A DNA stretch of 64,000 nucleotides, taken from Sphaerisporangium viridialbum (lineage in GTDB: Bacteria; Actinomycetota; Actinomycetes; Streptosporangiales; Streptosporangiaceae). Below are positions 32,887 to 44,986 of this stretch, one piece after another. The stretch's first letter is position 1; each line of letters starts with the position of its first letter. The translations under genes and the position numbers were made by a program. The notes beneath the pieces are model-generated. The model saw only the letters and a list, made by a program, of their open reading frames with translations, searched no databases and had not been told where the DNA came from. The stretch spans positions 4,216,001 to 4,280,000 of the forward strand of contig NZ_CP187232.1 of the NCBI RefSeq assembly GCF_049674955.1, read 5' to 3'.

Positions 32887-35388
32887 GTGAAGGCCGTCGT
32901 GATGGCGGGCGGGGAGGGGACTCGGCTGCGGCCGATGACCGCGAACCAGCCCAAACCCCTACTTCCCGTAGTCAATCGGCCGATCATGGAGCACGTGCTC
33001 CGCCTGCTGAAGCGGCACGGCTTCACCGAGACCGTCGTCACCGTCCAGTTCCTGGCCGCCCTGGTGCGCAACTACTTCGGCGACGGCGACGAGCTCGGCA
33101 TGAGCCTCCACTACGCCACGGAGGAGATCCCGCTCGGCACGGCGGGCAGTGTGAAGAACGCCGCCGACAAGCTGCGCGACGAGCGCTTCCTGGTGATCTC
33201 CGGCGACGCGCTGACCGACATCGACCTGACCGACCTGATCCGGTTCCACGAGGAGAACGGCGCCCTCGTCACCATCGGCCTCAAGCGCGTCCCGAACCCC
33301 CTGGAGTTCGGCATCATCATCGTCGACGAGCAGGGCAGGGTGCAGCGCTTCCTGGAGAAGCCCACCTGGGGGCAGGTCTTCTCCGACACCGTCAACACCG
33401 GCGTGTACGTGATGGAGCCGGAGGTCCTCGACGAGGTCGCCCCCGGGGTGCCCGTCGACTGGTCGGCCGACGTGTTCCCCAAGCTGCTGGCCCAGGGAGC
33501 CCCGCTGTACGGCTACATCACCAGCGGCTACTGGGAGGACGTCGGCACCCACGAGAGCTACCTCAAGGCGCAGGCCGACGCCCTGTCGGGCCGGGTGAGG
33601 CTCGACGCCGACGGCTTCGAGCTCTCCCCGGGGGTGTGGGTCGCCGAGGGCGCCTCCGTCGACCCCGACGCCATCTTGAAGGGCCCGCTGTACATCGGCG
33701 GCTACGCCAAGGTCGAGGCGGGCGCCGAGCTGCGGGAGTACACCGTCATCGGCGACAACGTCGTGGTGAAGGAGGGCGCTTTCCTGCACCGCGCCGTGGT
33801 CCACGACAACGTCTACATCGGGCCGAGCGCCAACCTGCGCGGCTGCGTCGTCGGCAAGAACACCGACGTGATGACCGGCGCGCGCATCGAGGAGAACGCC
33901 GTCGTCGGCGACGAGTGCGTGATCGAGTCCGAGGCCTACGTCTCCTCCGGGGTCAAGATCTACCCGTTCAAGACGATCGAGGCGGGCGCGGTCGTCAACA
34001 CCAGCGTGATCTGGGAGTCGCGCGGCCAGCGCAGCCTGTTCGGGCCGCGCGGGGTCTCCGGCCTGGTCAACGTCGAGATCACCCCCGAGCTGTGCGTCCG
34101 CCTCGCCAGCGCGTACGCCACCACGCTGAAGAAGGGCGCCTCGGTCATCACCTCGCGCGACTCCTCCCGCGCGGCCCGCGCCCTCAAGCGGGCGGTCATC
34201 AGCGCGCTCACCGCGAGCGCGATCAACGTGCTCGACCTGGAGGCCACCCCGCTGCCCGTCGCGCGCTTCCACACCTCCAACGAGACCGCCTCGGGCGGCA
34301 TCGCGCTGCGCACCACCCCGGGTGACCCCCAGAGCGTCGACATCGTCTTCATGGACGAGAACGGCGCCGACCTCTCCCAGGGCGCGCAGCGCAAGCTGGA
34401 GCGCGTCTTCTCCCGGCAGGAGTTCCGCCGCGCCTTCCCCGGGGAGATCGCCGAGCTGAGCTTCCCCGCCCGTGCCGTCGAGGACTACACCCGCGAGCTG
34501 CTGCGCTGGGTCGACATGTCCGGCGTGCGGGACGCCGAGATGAAGGTCGTCATCGACTGCGCGGGCGGCACCTCCTCCCTGGTGCTCCCGAGCCTGCTCG
34601 GCCGGGTCGGGGTGGACGTGCTCACCGTCAACAACCGCCTGGACGACGCCTCGCCGACCGAGACGCTCGCCGAGCGCCGCAGGGACCTCCAGCGCCTGGC
34701 GGAGCTCGTGGGGTCCTCCAGGGCCGCTTTCGGCGTACGTTTCGACCCGGTCGGGGAGCGCGTCTCCCTGGTCGACGAGATGGGCCAGCTGATCAGCGAG
34801 GAGCGGGCGCAGCTCGTCGTCCTCGACCTGGTGGCGGCCGAGCGCCGCGGCGGCCGGGTCGCCCTGCCCGTGACCACCACCCGCGTGGCCGAGCAGGTGT
34901 GCCGGTTCCACGGGGCCCAGGTGCAGTGGACCTCCACGGCCCTGGACGCCCTCACCTCCGCGGCGGCCGACCCCGAGCTGATCTTCGCGGCGGACGGGCG
35001 CGGCGGCTTCATCGTCCCCGAGTTCGCGCCCACGGTCGACGGGCTGGCCGCCTTCCTGCGCATCCTCGGCCTGGTGGCCCGCACCCGGTTGTCGCTCAGC
35101 CAGATCGACGCCCGCATCCCCCAGGCCAAGATGCTCAAACGCACCGTGCCGACCCCGTGGGCCGCCAAGGGCGCGGTCATGCGGTCGGTCGTCGAGGCGG
35201 CCGACGGGTACCACCTGGACACCACCGACGGCGTGCGCGTGGTCGAGGAGGACGGAGGCTGGGCACTGATCCTTCCCGACCCCTCGGAGGCCGTCACCCA
35301 TATCTGGGCGGAGGGCGACGATCTGGACGTCGCCCAGGGCCTCCTGGAGCGCTGGGCCCGGGTGGTGGAGCACGCCGTGGGCACCTGA
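32887..35388 (+). CDS. Mannose-1-phosphate guanylyltransferase fused to phosphomannomutase-like domain
   Basis: 833-residue fusion. Residues 1-~235 are a nucleotidyltransferase: MKAVVMAGGEGTRLRPMT with the G-x-G-T-R-x-x-P-x-T signature, QPKPLLPVVNRPIMEHV, VISGDALTDIDL, FLEKPTWG. Residues ~245-370 form a left-handed beta-helix (repeated IGDNVVVKEGAFLHRAVVHD-type hexapeptides). From ~385 on is a phosphohexomutase-like region: SRDSSRAARALKRAVISALT stands where mutases have the phosphoserine loop, then VVIDCAGGTSSLVLPSLLG and FAADGRGGFIVPEF. It should make GDP-mannose for mannosylated lipids and glycoproteins; the mutase half lacks the canonical TASHNP serine loop and may be regulatory. GTG 32887 follows ACGGAGGG. 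Confidence 0.92.
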   Translation: MKAVVMAGGEGTRLRPMTANQPKPLLPVVNRPIMEHVLRLLKRHGFTETVVTVQFLAALVRNYFGDGDELGMSLHYATEEIPLGTAGSVKNAADKLRDERFLVISGDALTDIDLTDLIRFHEENGALVTIGLKRVPNPLEFGIIIVDEQGRVQRFLEKPTWGQVFSDTVNTGVYVMEPEVLDEVAPGVPVDWSADVFPKLLAQGAPLYGYITSGYWEDVGTHESYLKAQADALSGRVRLDADGFELSPGVWVAEGASVDPDAILKGPLYIGGYAKVEAGAELREYTVIGDNVVVKEGAFLHRAVVHDNVYIGPSANLRGCVVGKNTDVMTGARIEENAVVGDECVIESEAYVSSGVKIYPFKTIEAGAVVNTSVIWESRGQRSLFGPRGVSGLVNVEITPELCVRLASAYATTLKKGASVITSRDSSRAARALKRAVISALTASAINVLDLEATPLPVARFHTSNETASGGIALRTTPGDPQSVDIVFMDENGADLSQGAQRKLERVFSRQEFRRAFPGEIAELSFPARAVEDYTRELLRWVDMSGVRDAEMKVVIDCAGGTSSLVLPSLLGRVGVDVLTVNNRLDDASPTETLAERRRDLQRLAELVGSSRAAFGVRFDPVGERVSLVDEMGQLISEERAQLVVLDLVAAERRGGRVALPVTTTRVAEQVCRFHGAQVQWTSTALDALTSAAADPELIFAADGRGGFIVPEFAPTVDGLAAFLRILGLVARTRLSLSQIDARIPQAKMLKRTVPTPWAAKGAVMRSVVEAADGYHLDTTDGVRVVEEDGGWALILPDPSEAVTHIWAEGDDLDVAQGLLERWARVVEHAVGT

Positions 35389-35621
35389 GCACGTGGCCCG
35401 GGAACGGGTACGTTCTGCCCCGAACCACCCGTTTCCAGTCACATTTGAACGGCGCGCCGCATGGACCGGAGGGCGGCGCGGGCGGTAGCTTTGGACCGGC
35501 GCGGCGAGCCGAGTCGGAAGCAACGAGGGGCGAGCGCCGTCAGGAGATACGCGAGCCCCGTAAGCGAGGACCGAGCGAGCCCCACCAGCAGCATGTCCGA
35601 ACCCGCGAGCCTGCCCTCATC
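35389..35621. other. Intergenic region between manC-type gene and garA
   Basis: Of the 362 bases without a gene (35389-35750), this part has a weak hairpin (AACGGGT/ACCCGTT, about 35404-35437) that may end the guanylyltransferase transcript, and the repeated word GCGAGCCCC. A minus-strand frame of 51 codons ending at 35439 is open but has no ribosome binding site; I do not call it. Confidence 0.4.
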
Positions 35622-35650
35622 TTGACCTTTGCGACTCATCAGCGTAAGTT
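35622..35650 (+). promoter_or_regulatory. Sigma-70-type promoter for garA
   Basis: TTGACC (35622-35627), 17-nt spacer, TAAGTT (35645-35650). The predicted start is about 35657, giving a ~95-nt leader before the FHA gene. Good match in both boxes and spacing. Confidence 0.7.
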
Positions 35651-35750
35651 GCGGCATTCGCAGTCTGAGCAACTATGAGAAGCGAAGAACCGAGGCACGC
35701 CGCCCAGAGCACCGTCGCCGCGACTTCGCGGTAGGAGGCCGAGCCGATCG

Positions 35751-36254
35751 ATGCCGAGCGTCTACTGCACGCAGTGCGGTCATGCCAACCCTGACGATGC
35801 CCGTTTCTGCTCACGGTGCGGATCGCCGCTGAGTCGTGTCGAAAACACGCCGGGGGACACCACCTCCACGATCTCACTCAGTGGGATCGAGGCGATGGAC
35901 GGCGACGCGACGGGACAGACGCTCATCCCAGATCGGGCTTCGGTCGAGCAGCTGCCGGCCGGCACGGCCCTGCTGGTCGTGATGCGCGGGCCCAACGCCG
36001 GGAGCCGGTTCCTTCTCGACAGCGATCTGACCACGGCCGGCCGCCACCCCGAGAGCGACATCTTCCTGGACGACGTGACCGTGTCGCGCAGGCACGCGGA
36101 GTTCTACCGGCGGGGCGACTACTTCACCGCCAGGGACGTCGGCAGCCTCAATGGCACCTACGTCAACCGGGAGCGCATCGAGGAGCTACCGCTCTCCGGG
36201 GGCGACGAAGTCCAGATCGGCAAGTTCCGGCTGGTGTTCCTCACGCGTGGGTGA
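35751..36254 (+). CDS. garA: GarA-like FHA-domain protein with N-terminal zinc ribbon
   Basis: Phosphothreonine-binding regulator of 167 residues. A zinc ribbon opens it (CTQCGHANPDDARFCSRCG), then a Thr/Ser-rich stretch TPGDTTSTISLSGIEAM that is in the position of the PknB/PknG phosphorylation site of GarA, then an FHA domain with its hallmarks GRHPESDIFLDD, SRRHAEFYR and VGSLNGTYVNRERI. In mycobacteria GarA binds and inhibits 2-oxoglutarate dehydrogenase and controls glutamate dehydrogenase according to its phosphorylation; the same is expected here. TAGGAGG lies 12 nt before ATG 35751, a little far. The neighbours to gcvP match the M. tuberculosis order. Confidence 0.88.
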   Translation: MPSVYCTQCGHANPDDARFCSRCGSPLSRVENTPGDTTSTISLSGIEAMDGDATGQTLIPDRASVEQLPAGTALLVVMRGPNAGSRFLLDSDLTTAGRHPESDIFLDDVTVSRRHAEFYRRGDYFTARDVGSLNGTYVNRERIEELPLSGGDEVQIGKFRLVFLTRG

Positions 36255-36266
36255 GGAGGAGCGGTG

Positions 36267-36935
36267 ATGGGCGCGCAGGCGGCCAGGGCGTTCATGAGCA
36301 TCGGGGAAGTCCTCGAGATCCTGCGGGGCGACTTCCCCGACGTCACCGTCTCCAAGATCCGCTTTCTCGAGGGCGAGGGGCTCATCGAGCCCCAGCGCTC
36401 CCCCTCGGGATACCGCAAGTTCACCCACGCCGACGTCGAGCGCCTGCGCTACATCCTCACCGCCCAGCGTGACCGCTACCTTCCGCTGCGCGTGATCAAG
36501 GACCATCTGGACACCGCCGAGCGCGACGGCGTCACCCGGCCCCGCGCCGTCGGGGCCGAGTCGCCGGAGATCCGGCTGAGCCGCGCCGAGCTGCTGGAGG
36601 CCGCGGCGCTCGACGAGGAGACCCTCGTGGAGCTGGAGGACTACGGCCTGCTGACCCCGGTCGCCCGGTGGTACGACGCCGAGGCCCTCACCGTCGCCAG
36701 GGCCTCGGGGGCGCTCGGAAGGTTCGGGCTGCACCCCCGCCATCTGCGGGTGCTCAGGGCCGCCGCGGAGCGCGAGGCGGGGCTCGTGGAGCAGGCCGTG
36801 GCGCCGCTGCTGCGCCGCCGGGCCCCCGGCGCCGTCGACCAGGCCGAGGAGACCGCCCGCGAGCTCTCCGTCCTGCTCCAAGAGCTGCACGCCGCCCTGG
36901 TGCGGGGCGGTCTGCGGGGCATTCTGGGCCGCTGA
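36267..36935 (+). CDS. ftsR: MerR-family regulator FtsR
   Basis: 222-residue MerR-like protein with the HTH and wing at residues ~9-75 (FMSIGEVLEILRGDFPDVTV, SKIRFLEGEGLIEPQRSPSG, YRKFTHADVERLRYIL), a central dimerisation stretch and a second helical domain (LEDYGLLTPVARWYDAEA). Position right after garA and before the bifunctional nuclease identifies it as the Rv1828/FtsR orthologue, which activates ftsZ in Corynebacterium. ATG 36267 is preferred to GTG 36264 because AGGAGGA is 6 nt upstream. It lies 12 nt after the garA stop and is surely in the same operon. Confidence 0.9.
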   Translation: MGAQAARAFMSIGEVLEILRGDFPDVTVSKIRFLEGEGLIEPQRSPSGYRKFTHADVERLRYILTAQRDRYLPLRVIKDHLDTAERDGVTRPRAVGAESPEIRLSRAELLEAAALDEETLVELEDYGLLTPVARWYDAEALTVARASGALGRFGLHPRHLRVLRAAAEREAGLVEQAVAPLLRRRAPGAVDQAEETARELSVLLQELHAALVRGGLRGILGR

Positions 36936-37066
36936 CGGAGCCGCCCGGACATTTCGGGGTGCGGGGATGTTACGTTGAATTTTGCGGCGATGGTCACGCC
37001 GCGAGCCGAGAGCCGCAAGGGAACGGGCCCGGAGCGGGCCGGCGACCCAATGAGACGGAGCAGCCT

Positions 37067-37537
37067 GTGTTGCAGATGGAGGTCGTGGGGGTCCGCGTCG
37101 AGATGCCCTCCAACCAGCCCATCGTCCTGCTCAAGGAGGCGAAGGGTGAGCGTTATCTGCCGATCTGGATTGGGATGACCGAGGCCACGGCCATCGCTCT
37201 GGCACAGGCAGAGGAGCCGCCTCCCCGGCCGCTCACCCACGACTTGTTCAAGGACGTGATCGAAGCTCTCGGCGTGCGGTTGCAGACGGTCAACATCGTG
37301 GCGCTGCGCGACGGGATCTTCTTCGCTGACCTGGTGTTCTCCAACGGTGTCGAGGTGAGCGCACGCCCATCCGACTCGATCGCGTTGGCTCTTCGCACCG
37401 GTGCCAGCATCTTCGCCAGCGAGGATGTCGTGCGCGAGGCCGGCGTCATCATCCCCGACGATCAGGAGGACGAGGTCGAGAAGTTCCGCGAGTTCCTGGA
37501 CACGATCACGCCCGAGGACTTCGGTCGTGCGGGTTAG
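37067..37537 (+). CDS. Bifunctional nuclease family protein (DUF151)
   Basis: 156-residue protein of the BFN/DUF151 family (Rv1829 orthologue). Signatures are EVVGVRVEMPSNQPIVLLKE, YLPIWIGMTEATAIALA, RPLTHDLFKDVIEALGVRL, and FFADLVFSNGVEVSARPSDS. The family is named for a plant member with RNase and DNase activity; the bacterial role is undefined. GTG 37067 has GGAG at 6-nt spacing, and ATG 37076 is the alternative. A 130-nt gap separates it from ftsR and it has its own likely promoter region. Confidence 0.9.
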   Translation: MLQMEVVGVRVEMPSNQPIVLLKEAKGERYLPIWIGMTEATAIALAQAEEPPPRPLTHDLFKDVIEALGVRLQTVNIVALRDGIFFADLVFSNGVEVSARPSDSIALALRTGASIFASEDVVREAGVIIPDDQEDEVEKFREFLDTITPEDFGRAG

Positions 37538-37683
37538 CCATATCGGGCATTTACGCTTCACGACGCGCCGGGCGGGATCGTTGACTGAGGATCGCGCCAG
37601 TCCTACGGTGCAAGGGAAACCACGGTTGTAATTCACGAACCCCCAGATCAGACCGTGGGATGAGAGAAAGCCGGAGGTCCGCA

Positions 37684-38307
<624 letters not shown>

Positions 38308-38479
38308 CCCAGGTCACCTCCTGCGGCGCGGGGTGGTGGCCCGCGTGAGCGGAGATCCCGTGGGGACGGGGCTAGATCTTCGCAAACCCGCAGGTCAGGG
38401 GTAAAGTCCGGCAAACCCGGGCGATAGGGGTAGCCCCTAACTCGGGGTGGGACGGTACGATTGGCGCAAGGCTTACGAC

Positions 38480-38752
38480 CCTGTGCGGGAGAGTCCCTGG
38501 CACGGGCCGGTTCCGCGCTCCACGCGGTGCCGGTGCGTGACCCGGGCGCCGAAGGAGCAACCTCCCCGGAATCTCTCAGGCCCACGTACCGCACGGGTGA
38601 GGCGACTCTGGAAAGTAGACGTGCCCGCCAGGCGTGTCTCACCGACGGTGCAAATCCGCATTTATGCGGATGAAGCTCTCAGGTCGCGATGAGGATGTCG
38701 CGATGACAGAGGGGGAGACCCGGCATACACGCGCGCTCCAGCGCCGGTCTCC
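38480..38752 (+). ncRNA. Tandem glycine riboswitch upstream of gcvP
   Basis: First aptamer, about 38484-38582: GCGGGAGAG...GCGCCGAAGGAGCAA, then CCCCGGAATCTCTCAGGC, all diagnostic of the glycine class. Second aptamer, about 38600-38683: GACTCTGGAAAG..., CCGACGGTGCAAAT, GAAGCTCTCAGG. The expression platform includes a hairpin with arms GGAGACC (38714-38720) and GGTCTCC (38746-38752), 10 nt before the gcvP ribosome binding site and without a T-run, so control may be at translation or by an RNA switch not requiring a U-tract. Glycine binding is expected to turn on cleavage of excess glycine. Confidence 0.93.
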
Positions 38753-38772
38753 ACCACCCTCAGGAGGGCCTC

Positions 38773-41631
<2,859 letters not shown>

Positions 41632-41735
41632 GCGACCAGCCTCGGGCGCCCGTCCGCATCGGCATAATATGTCGCGCGCGACGGCGCGCCCGCGTCGCGA
41701 GGCCCGGGAACCCCCTATCCCGAGAAGAGGTCCCG

Positions 41736-42563
41736 ATGGCGGCGCACGAGGTGCAGTCCGGGCGGCGTATCGACGACGCGCGGCGGCTGGCCGAGAGCGG
41801 TGAGCTCGACGCGGCGGCCGAGATCTTCGCCGAGCTGGCCGCCGACGAGCAGGAGGCCGACCGCGCCCAGGCGGCCGTCGGCCTCGCCGTCGTGCTGGAG
41901 CAGCGCGGCGACGTGGCCGGGGCCAGGGCCGCGGCGCGCACGGCCCTCGCCACCGGCCATCCGGAGTACGCCGCCCAGGCGGCCTGCCACCTGGCACGCG
42001 GGTTCGAGAGGGACGACATGGCCGACCAGGCGCGTGCCGCCTGGCAGGCCGTGATCGGCGTGGGCACCCCGGCCTACCTGCCCGCGGCGCACATGGCGCT
42101 GGCGCGCATCGCAGTGGGCCAGGGGGACGACCGGGAGGCCGAGGCGTCGCTGCGCGCCGCGCTCGCCACCCGCGACCCCGCCACCGGCTCCCTGGCCGCC
42201 CAGCGGCTCGCCGAGTACCTCCTCGCCGAGGGGGAGCCGGGGGAGGCCGCCGACGTGCTGATCGAGGCGCTCGACGTGCCGGGTGTCGCCGACTCCGGCC
42301 GGCTGCGCGTGCTGCTCGGCATCGCCCACCTCGACATGGCCTGCGGGGAGTTCGCCGCCGCGGCCGAGGGCGGCGAGGACACCGACAGCGCGGCGCTCGC
42401 CATCGAGCTCCTCGCCCGCACCCTCCCGCTGCGCGGGCGCGACGCGGACGCGGAGACGGTGTGGACGTACGGCCTGGAGCACCCCGACGAGGGGGTGGCC
42501 GAGCAGGTGCGCCTGCGCCTGCACCGCGACGAGGAGCCCGCCGAGGGCGAGGAAGGCGACTAG
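41736..42563 (+). CDS. TPR-repeat protein
   Basis: 275-residue all-helical protein made of about six degenerate tetratricopeptide repeats. Each has small residues at the family positions (for example RRLAESGELDAAAEIFAEL, VVLEQRGDVAGARAAARTAL, LARGFERDDMADQARAAWQA, LARIAVGQGDDREAEASLRA). It ends in an acidic tail, EEPAEGEEGD. TPR proteins mediate protein contacts and no catalytic domain is present. ATG 41736 follows AGAAGAGG. It comes 104 nt after gcvP, probably a separate transcript. Confidence 0.85.
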   Translation: MAAHEVQSGRRIDDARRLAESGELDAAAEIFAELAADEQEADRAQAAVGLAVVLEQRGDVAGARAAARTALATGHPEYAAQAACHLARGFERDDMADQARAAWQAVIGVGTPAYLPAAHMALARIAVGQGDDREAEASLRAALATRDPATGSLAAQRLAEYLLAEGEPGEAADVLIEALDVPGVADSGRLRVLLGIAHLDMACGEFAAAAEGGEDTDSAALAIELLARTLPLRGRDADAETVWTYGLEHPDEGVAEQVRLRLHRDEEPAEGEEGD

Positions 42564-42647
42564 GCGGGAGCGGGGGAAACGCTTAACGCCCTGCCGGCAC
42601 CGGGGGTCTTCACCGGGGGAGGGCGGGCTCAGCGGGGGGAGGTGGCC

Positions 42648-43040
42648 TCAGCGGCGGCGGCGGCCGAACGCCGCGGCGACGTTGACCAGGATGATGCCGG
42701 TCCAGGCGAGGAACAGCCCGGCGGGGCCCGCCTGCGTGGCCGCGATCGCCGTCAGCGGGACGCCGATGCCGAGCGACCCGAGGGCGATGGGGATCGTGCC
42801 GTCCCCCTGCTTGTGCTGCTTGGCCTGGCCCGGAGGGGCGCCGGGAGCGTAGCCCTGCGGGCCGGGATGGCCCTGGTAGCCGTTCTGGGCCGCGACCTCG
42901 GCCCGCACCCGCGCGTCGATCGTGGAGTCGATCTTCTCCAGGAAGGACTCGATCAGCGCGTGCTCGTAGTCGGGGCCGAGGTCACGACGGGCCTCGACCG
43001 TGGCGCGAAGCTCGTCGCGGGGGAGTGAGTTGTCGGGCAC
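42648..43040 (-). CDS. Small protein with C-terminal membrane hairpin
   Basis: 130 residues. The soluble N-terminal part (residues 1-50, DELRATVEARRDLGPDYEHA, LIESFLEKIDSTIDARVR) is helical and resembles the short cytoplasmic domain often seen in actinobacterial membrane proteins of unknown function. A Gly/Pro/Gln-rich linker (GYQGHPGPQGYAPGAPPG) leads to two hydrophobic segments (IPIALGSLGIGVPLTAIAA, LFLAWTGIILVNVAAAF). GTG 43040 directly abuts an AGGAGG, which is too close for normal initiation, so a start a few codons downstream is possible. Function unknown. Confidence 0.7.
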   Translation of the reverse strand: MPDNSLPRDELRATVEARRDLGPDYEHALIESFLEKIDSTIDARVRAEVAAQNGYQGHPGPQGYAPGAPPGQAKQHKQGDGTIPIALGSLGIGVPLTAIAATQAGPAGLFLAWTGIILVNVAAAFGRRRR

Positions 43041-43120
43041 CCTCCTAATCTGGCACAGACACGCCGCCTGGGCATCCCCCCGGAGAAGGAGAGAGGTCGT
43101 CCGCGGGTACCGTGTCGGCC

Positions 43121-43714
43121 ATGCGCATCGTGACGCCCGCCGGCCCGGCGATCGTGGAGGTCGACGAGGTGCCCCGCCCGAGGTTCCTGTTCGTGCTCAC
43201 GCACGGGTCGGCCGGGGGGGTCGAGGCGCCCGACCTGCTGGCGGTGCGCGACGCGGTGTCCGCGATCGGAGGCACGGTCGCGCGGGTGCTGCAGCCCTTC
43301 AGGGTCGCGGGCGCCCGGGCGCCGGGGTCGCCGGCCAGGCAGGACGAGGCGTGGACCACGCTGGTGGGCGCGGTGCGCGAGCGGTTTCCCGGCCTCGCCC
43401 TCGTGCAGGGCGGGCGGAGCAACGGGGCCCGGGTGGCCTGTCGCACGGCCCGCGCGGCCGGAGCCGAGGCGGTCGTCGCGCTGGCCTTCCCCCTGCACCC
43501 GCCGGGCAGGCCCGAGCGCTCGCGAGCGGGTGAGCTACGCGAGGCGGGCGTCGACGTGCTGGCGGTCAGCGGTGACCGCGACCGTTTCGGCGTGCCGGAA
43601 GAGGCGGATACGACACGCCTGATCGTGCTCGCCGGTGAGGGACACGACCTCAGCAAAAACCCCGCCCGGGTGGGCGAGGTCGTGGCGAACTGGCTCTGCC
43701 CCCGGTTCTGCTGA
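43121..43714 (+). CDS. Alpha/beta hydrolase (KANL3/Tex30-like)
   Basis: 197-residue hydrolase. Fold marks: LFVLTHGSAGGVEAPD, the nucleophile elbow LVQGGRSNGARVACRTA (Ser), VDVLAVSGDRDRFGVPEE (Asp) and IVLAGEGHDLSKNP (His). The G-R-S-N-G-A elbow is that of the KANSL3/Tex30 group. The -10 box TACCGT (43108-43113) is 8 nt before ATG 43121, so it is probably leaderless. The gene is divergent from the small membrane protein and convergent with the DUF5999 gene. Confidence 0.85.
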   Translation: MRIVTPAGPAIVEVDEVPRPRFLFVLTHGSAGGVEAPDLLAVRDAVSAIGGTVARVLQPFRVAGARAPGSPARQDEAWTTLVGAVRERFPGLALVQGGRSNGARVACRTARAAGAEAVVALAFPLHPPGRPERSRAGELREAGVDVLAVSGDRDRFGVPEEADTTRLIVLAGEGHDLSKNPARVGEVVANWLCPRFC

Positions 43715-43716
43715 TC

Positions 43717-43917
43717 TCAGGCGGCGCTGATGGCGAGGTCGGTGGGGCGGTGCGGGGCGATGACCGCGCCGTCGGGCAGGAGCTCCCCGGTGTCCTCGAA
43801 AAGCACGATGCCGTTGCACAGCAGGCTCCACCCCTGCTCGGGGTGTGCCGCTATCGTGCGGGCGGCTTCGCGGTCCGGCGCGGTGGTGCTCGGACAGGAC
43901 GGCTCATGCGGGCACAT
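43717..43917 (-). CDS. DUF5999 small conserved protein
   Basis: 66-residue protein matching the widespread actinomycete DUF5999 type: MCPHEPSCPS at the N terminus, REAARTIAAHPEQGWSLLCN, GIVLFEDTGELLPDGAVIAP and HRP near the end. Two cysteines and a histidine in the first eight residues may bind metal. The function is unknown, but it is highly conserved in streptomycetes and relatives. The ATG start has the ordinary family N terminus. It overlaps nothing and stops two bases from the opposing hydrolase stop. Confidence 0.85.
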   Translation of the reverse strand: MCPHEPSCPSTTAPDREAARTIAAHPEQGWSLLCNGIVLFEDTGELLPDGAVIAPHRPTDLAISAA

Positions 43918-44241
43918 CGGCGTGCCTCCGGTTTTCTCTCTCGATCTGGTGCTCGGCCGGGGGAACCCGCGCCGGTGTCTGTCTCCGGACGGTTACCCCC
44001 ACCCCCGTTGGACGGGGACGAGCGCTGTGTGGTTGACGTGTGCGGTGCCGCACACCTACAGAGTAAGTGTGCTGCGGGTCACACGCGGGCGACATAGCCC
44101 GTTGGGACGGTTTCGAACCTTCGAATAGGGGGTCCGGGGGGGTCCATCGGGCTGGTTCGGCGCTGTGACCTGCGACACAAGCGTGCCCCACCGAAGATAA
44201 CGGTCCAAGCACGACTCGCCGCCGAACCGATAAACGAAGGG
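43918..44241. promoter_or_regulatory. 324-bp intergenic region with 18-bp palindrome (44038-44055)
   Basis: No gene is seen here. GTGTGCGG-TG-CCGCACAC at 44038-44055 is an inverted repeat with perfect 8-bp arms. A -35-like TTGACG (44033-44038) abuts it. It is upstream of the DUF5999 gene, and downstream of the tetR stop, so it is probably an operator for DUF5999 or an RNA on the other strand. Confidence 0.5.
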
Positions 44242-44847
44242 TTACGTCTGCGCGATGCCCCTGAGCAGGGCGTCCAGGCCGCGCTCGAACGCGGCCACCG
44301 CCTCCTCGTCCGACTCCGGCCGGGAGGCCTGGCCGGGCGGGGCGCCGGGCTCCTCGCCGTCGCCGGCCGGGCCGATCGCCCAGCCCGACCGCTGGATCTC
44401 CACGGCGACGCTTCCCATCACGTACGCCCGCAGGGTGCGCACCGCCCGCGCCGAGTCGCCGAGGCCCGAGGCGGCCAGCTGCTCGGCCTGCTCCCGGATC
44501 GCCATGAGCGCGGTGCCCTGCGGCGGCTTGGTGAGCGCGAGCGCGAGCACACCTGGGTGTTCCAGCAGCGCGGCCCGTGCCGCGCGGGCCCAGGCGCGGG
44601 CGATGTCCTGCCAGCCGGCGGGGCCGGAGTCCGGGACGGTGACGGTCGTGACGTGCTCCGCGAGCGCGTCCATCAGGGCCTCCTTGCCCCGGGGCAGGTG
44701 GTGGTAGATCGCCATCGCCTCCACCTGCAGGGAGTCGCCGAGCCGCCGCATCGTCAGCCGCCGCAGGCCCTGGCCGTCGGCGATGTGGAGGGCGGCGTCG
44801 ATGATGCGCTCGCGGGACAGGGGGACGGGAGGTCGCTTCGCTGGCAT
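44242..44847 (-). CDS. TetR family regulator (tetracycline-repressor-like C-domain)
   Basis: 201 residues from ATG 44847; two more in-frame ATGs at 44856 and 44865 are possible. The HTH is at residues ~9-55 (LSRERIIDAALHIADGQGLR, RLTMRRLGDSLQVEAMAIYH, LPRGKEALMDALAEHV), and the core has WQDIARAWARAARAALLEHP, as in TetR_C proteins. A 25-residue Gly/Pro/Glu insert interrupts helices 7 and 8. A small palindrome TTACTTTGTAA is 25 nt upstream and is the likely self-operator. The target gene is not obvious; the small gene divergent to it is a candidate. Confidence 0.88.
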   Translation of the reverse strand: MPAKRPPVPLSRERIIDAALHIADGQGLRRLTMRRLGDSLQVEAMAIYHHLPRGKEALMDALAEHVTTVTVPDSGPAGWQDIARAWARAARAALLEHPGVLALALTKPPQGTALMAIREQAEQLAASGLGDSARAVRTLRAYVMGSVAVEIQRSGWAIGPAGDGEEPGAPPGQASRPESDEEAVAAFERGLDALLRGIAQT

Positions 44848-44871
44848 ACGAGGCATGATCCGCATGATGGC

Positions 44872-44882
44872 TTACTTTGTAA
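44872..44882. promoter_or_regulatory. TTAC-TTT-GTAA palindrome upstream of tetR
   Basis: Short perfect palindrome (TTAC, 3-nt centre, GTAA), a familiar TetR-family operator core in actinomycetes. The related word TACAAAGTAAA occurs at 58772-58782, upstream of the decayed LuxR fragment. Confidence 0.5.
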
Positions 44883-44986
44883 AGGGCGCCACGCCGTACC
44901 GGCGCCCGACCTGCCTCGCGGGCCGCGTACGCTATGGCAAGCAACCCACGCCGGATCACCGGCGATGTGCCGAGAAAGGGCGAGCG

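Noticed and set aside
32959..35523. 854-codon open frame on the minus strand opposite the guanylyltransferase
   Set aside because: It is antisense to a gene with complete family motifs; low-complexity Asp/His/Gly/Val composition is the usual mirror of GC-rich codons.
35439..35594. 51-codon minus-strand frame between the guanylyltransferase gene and garA
   Set aside because: Plausible amphipathic sequence but no ribosome binding site and no known relative.
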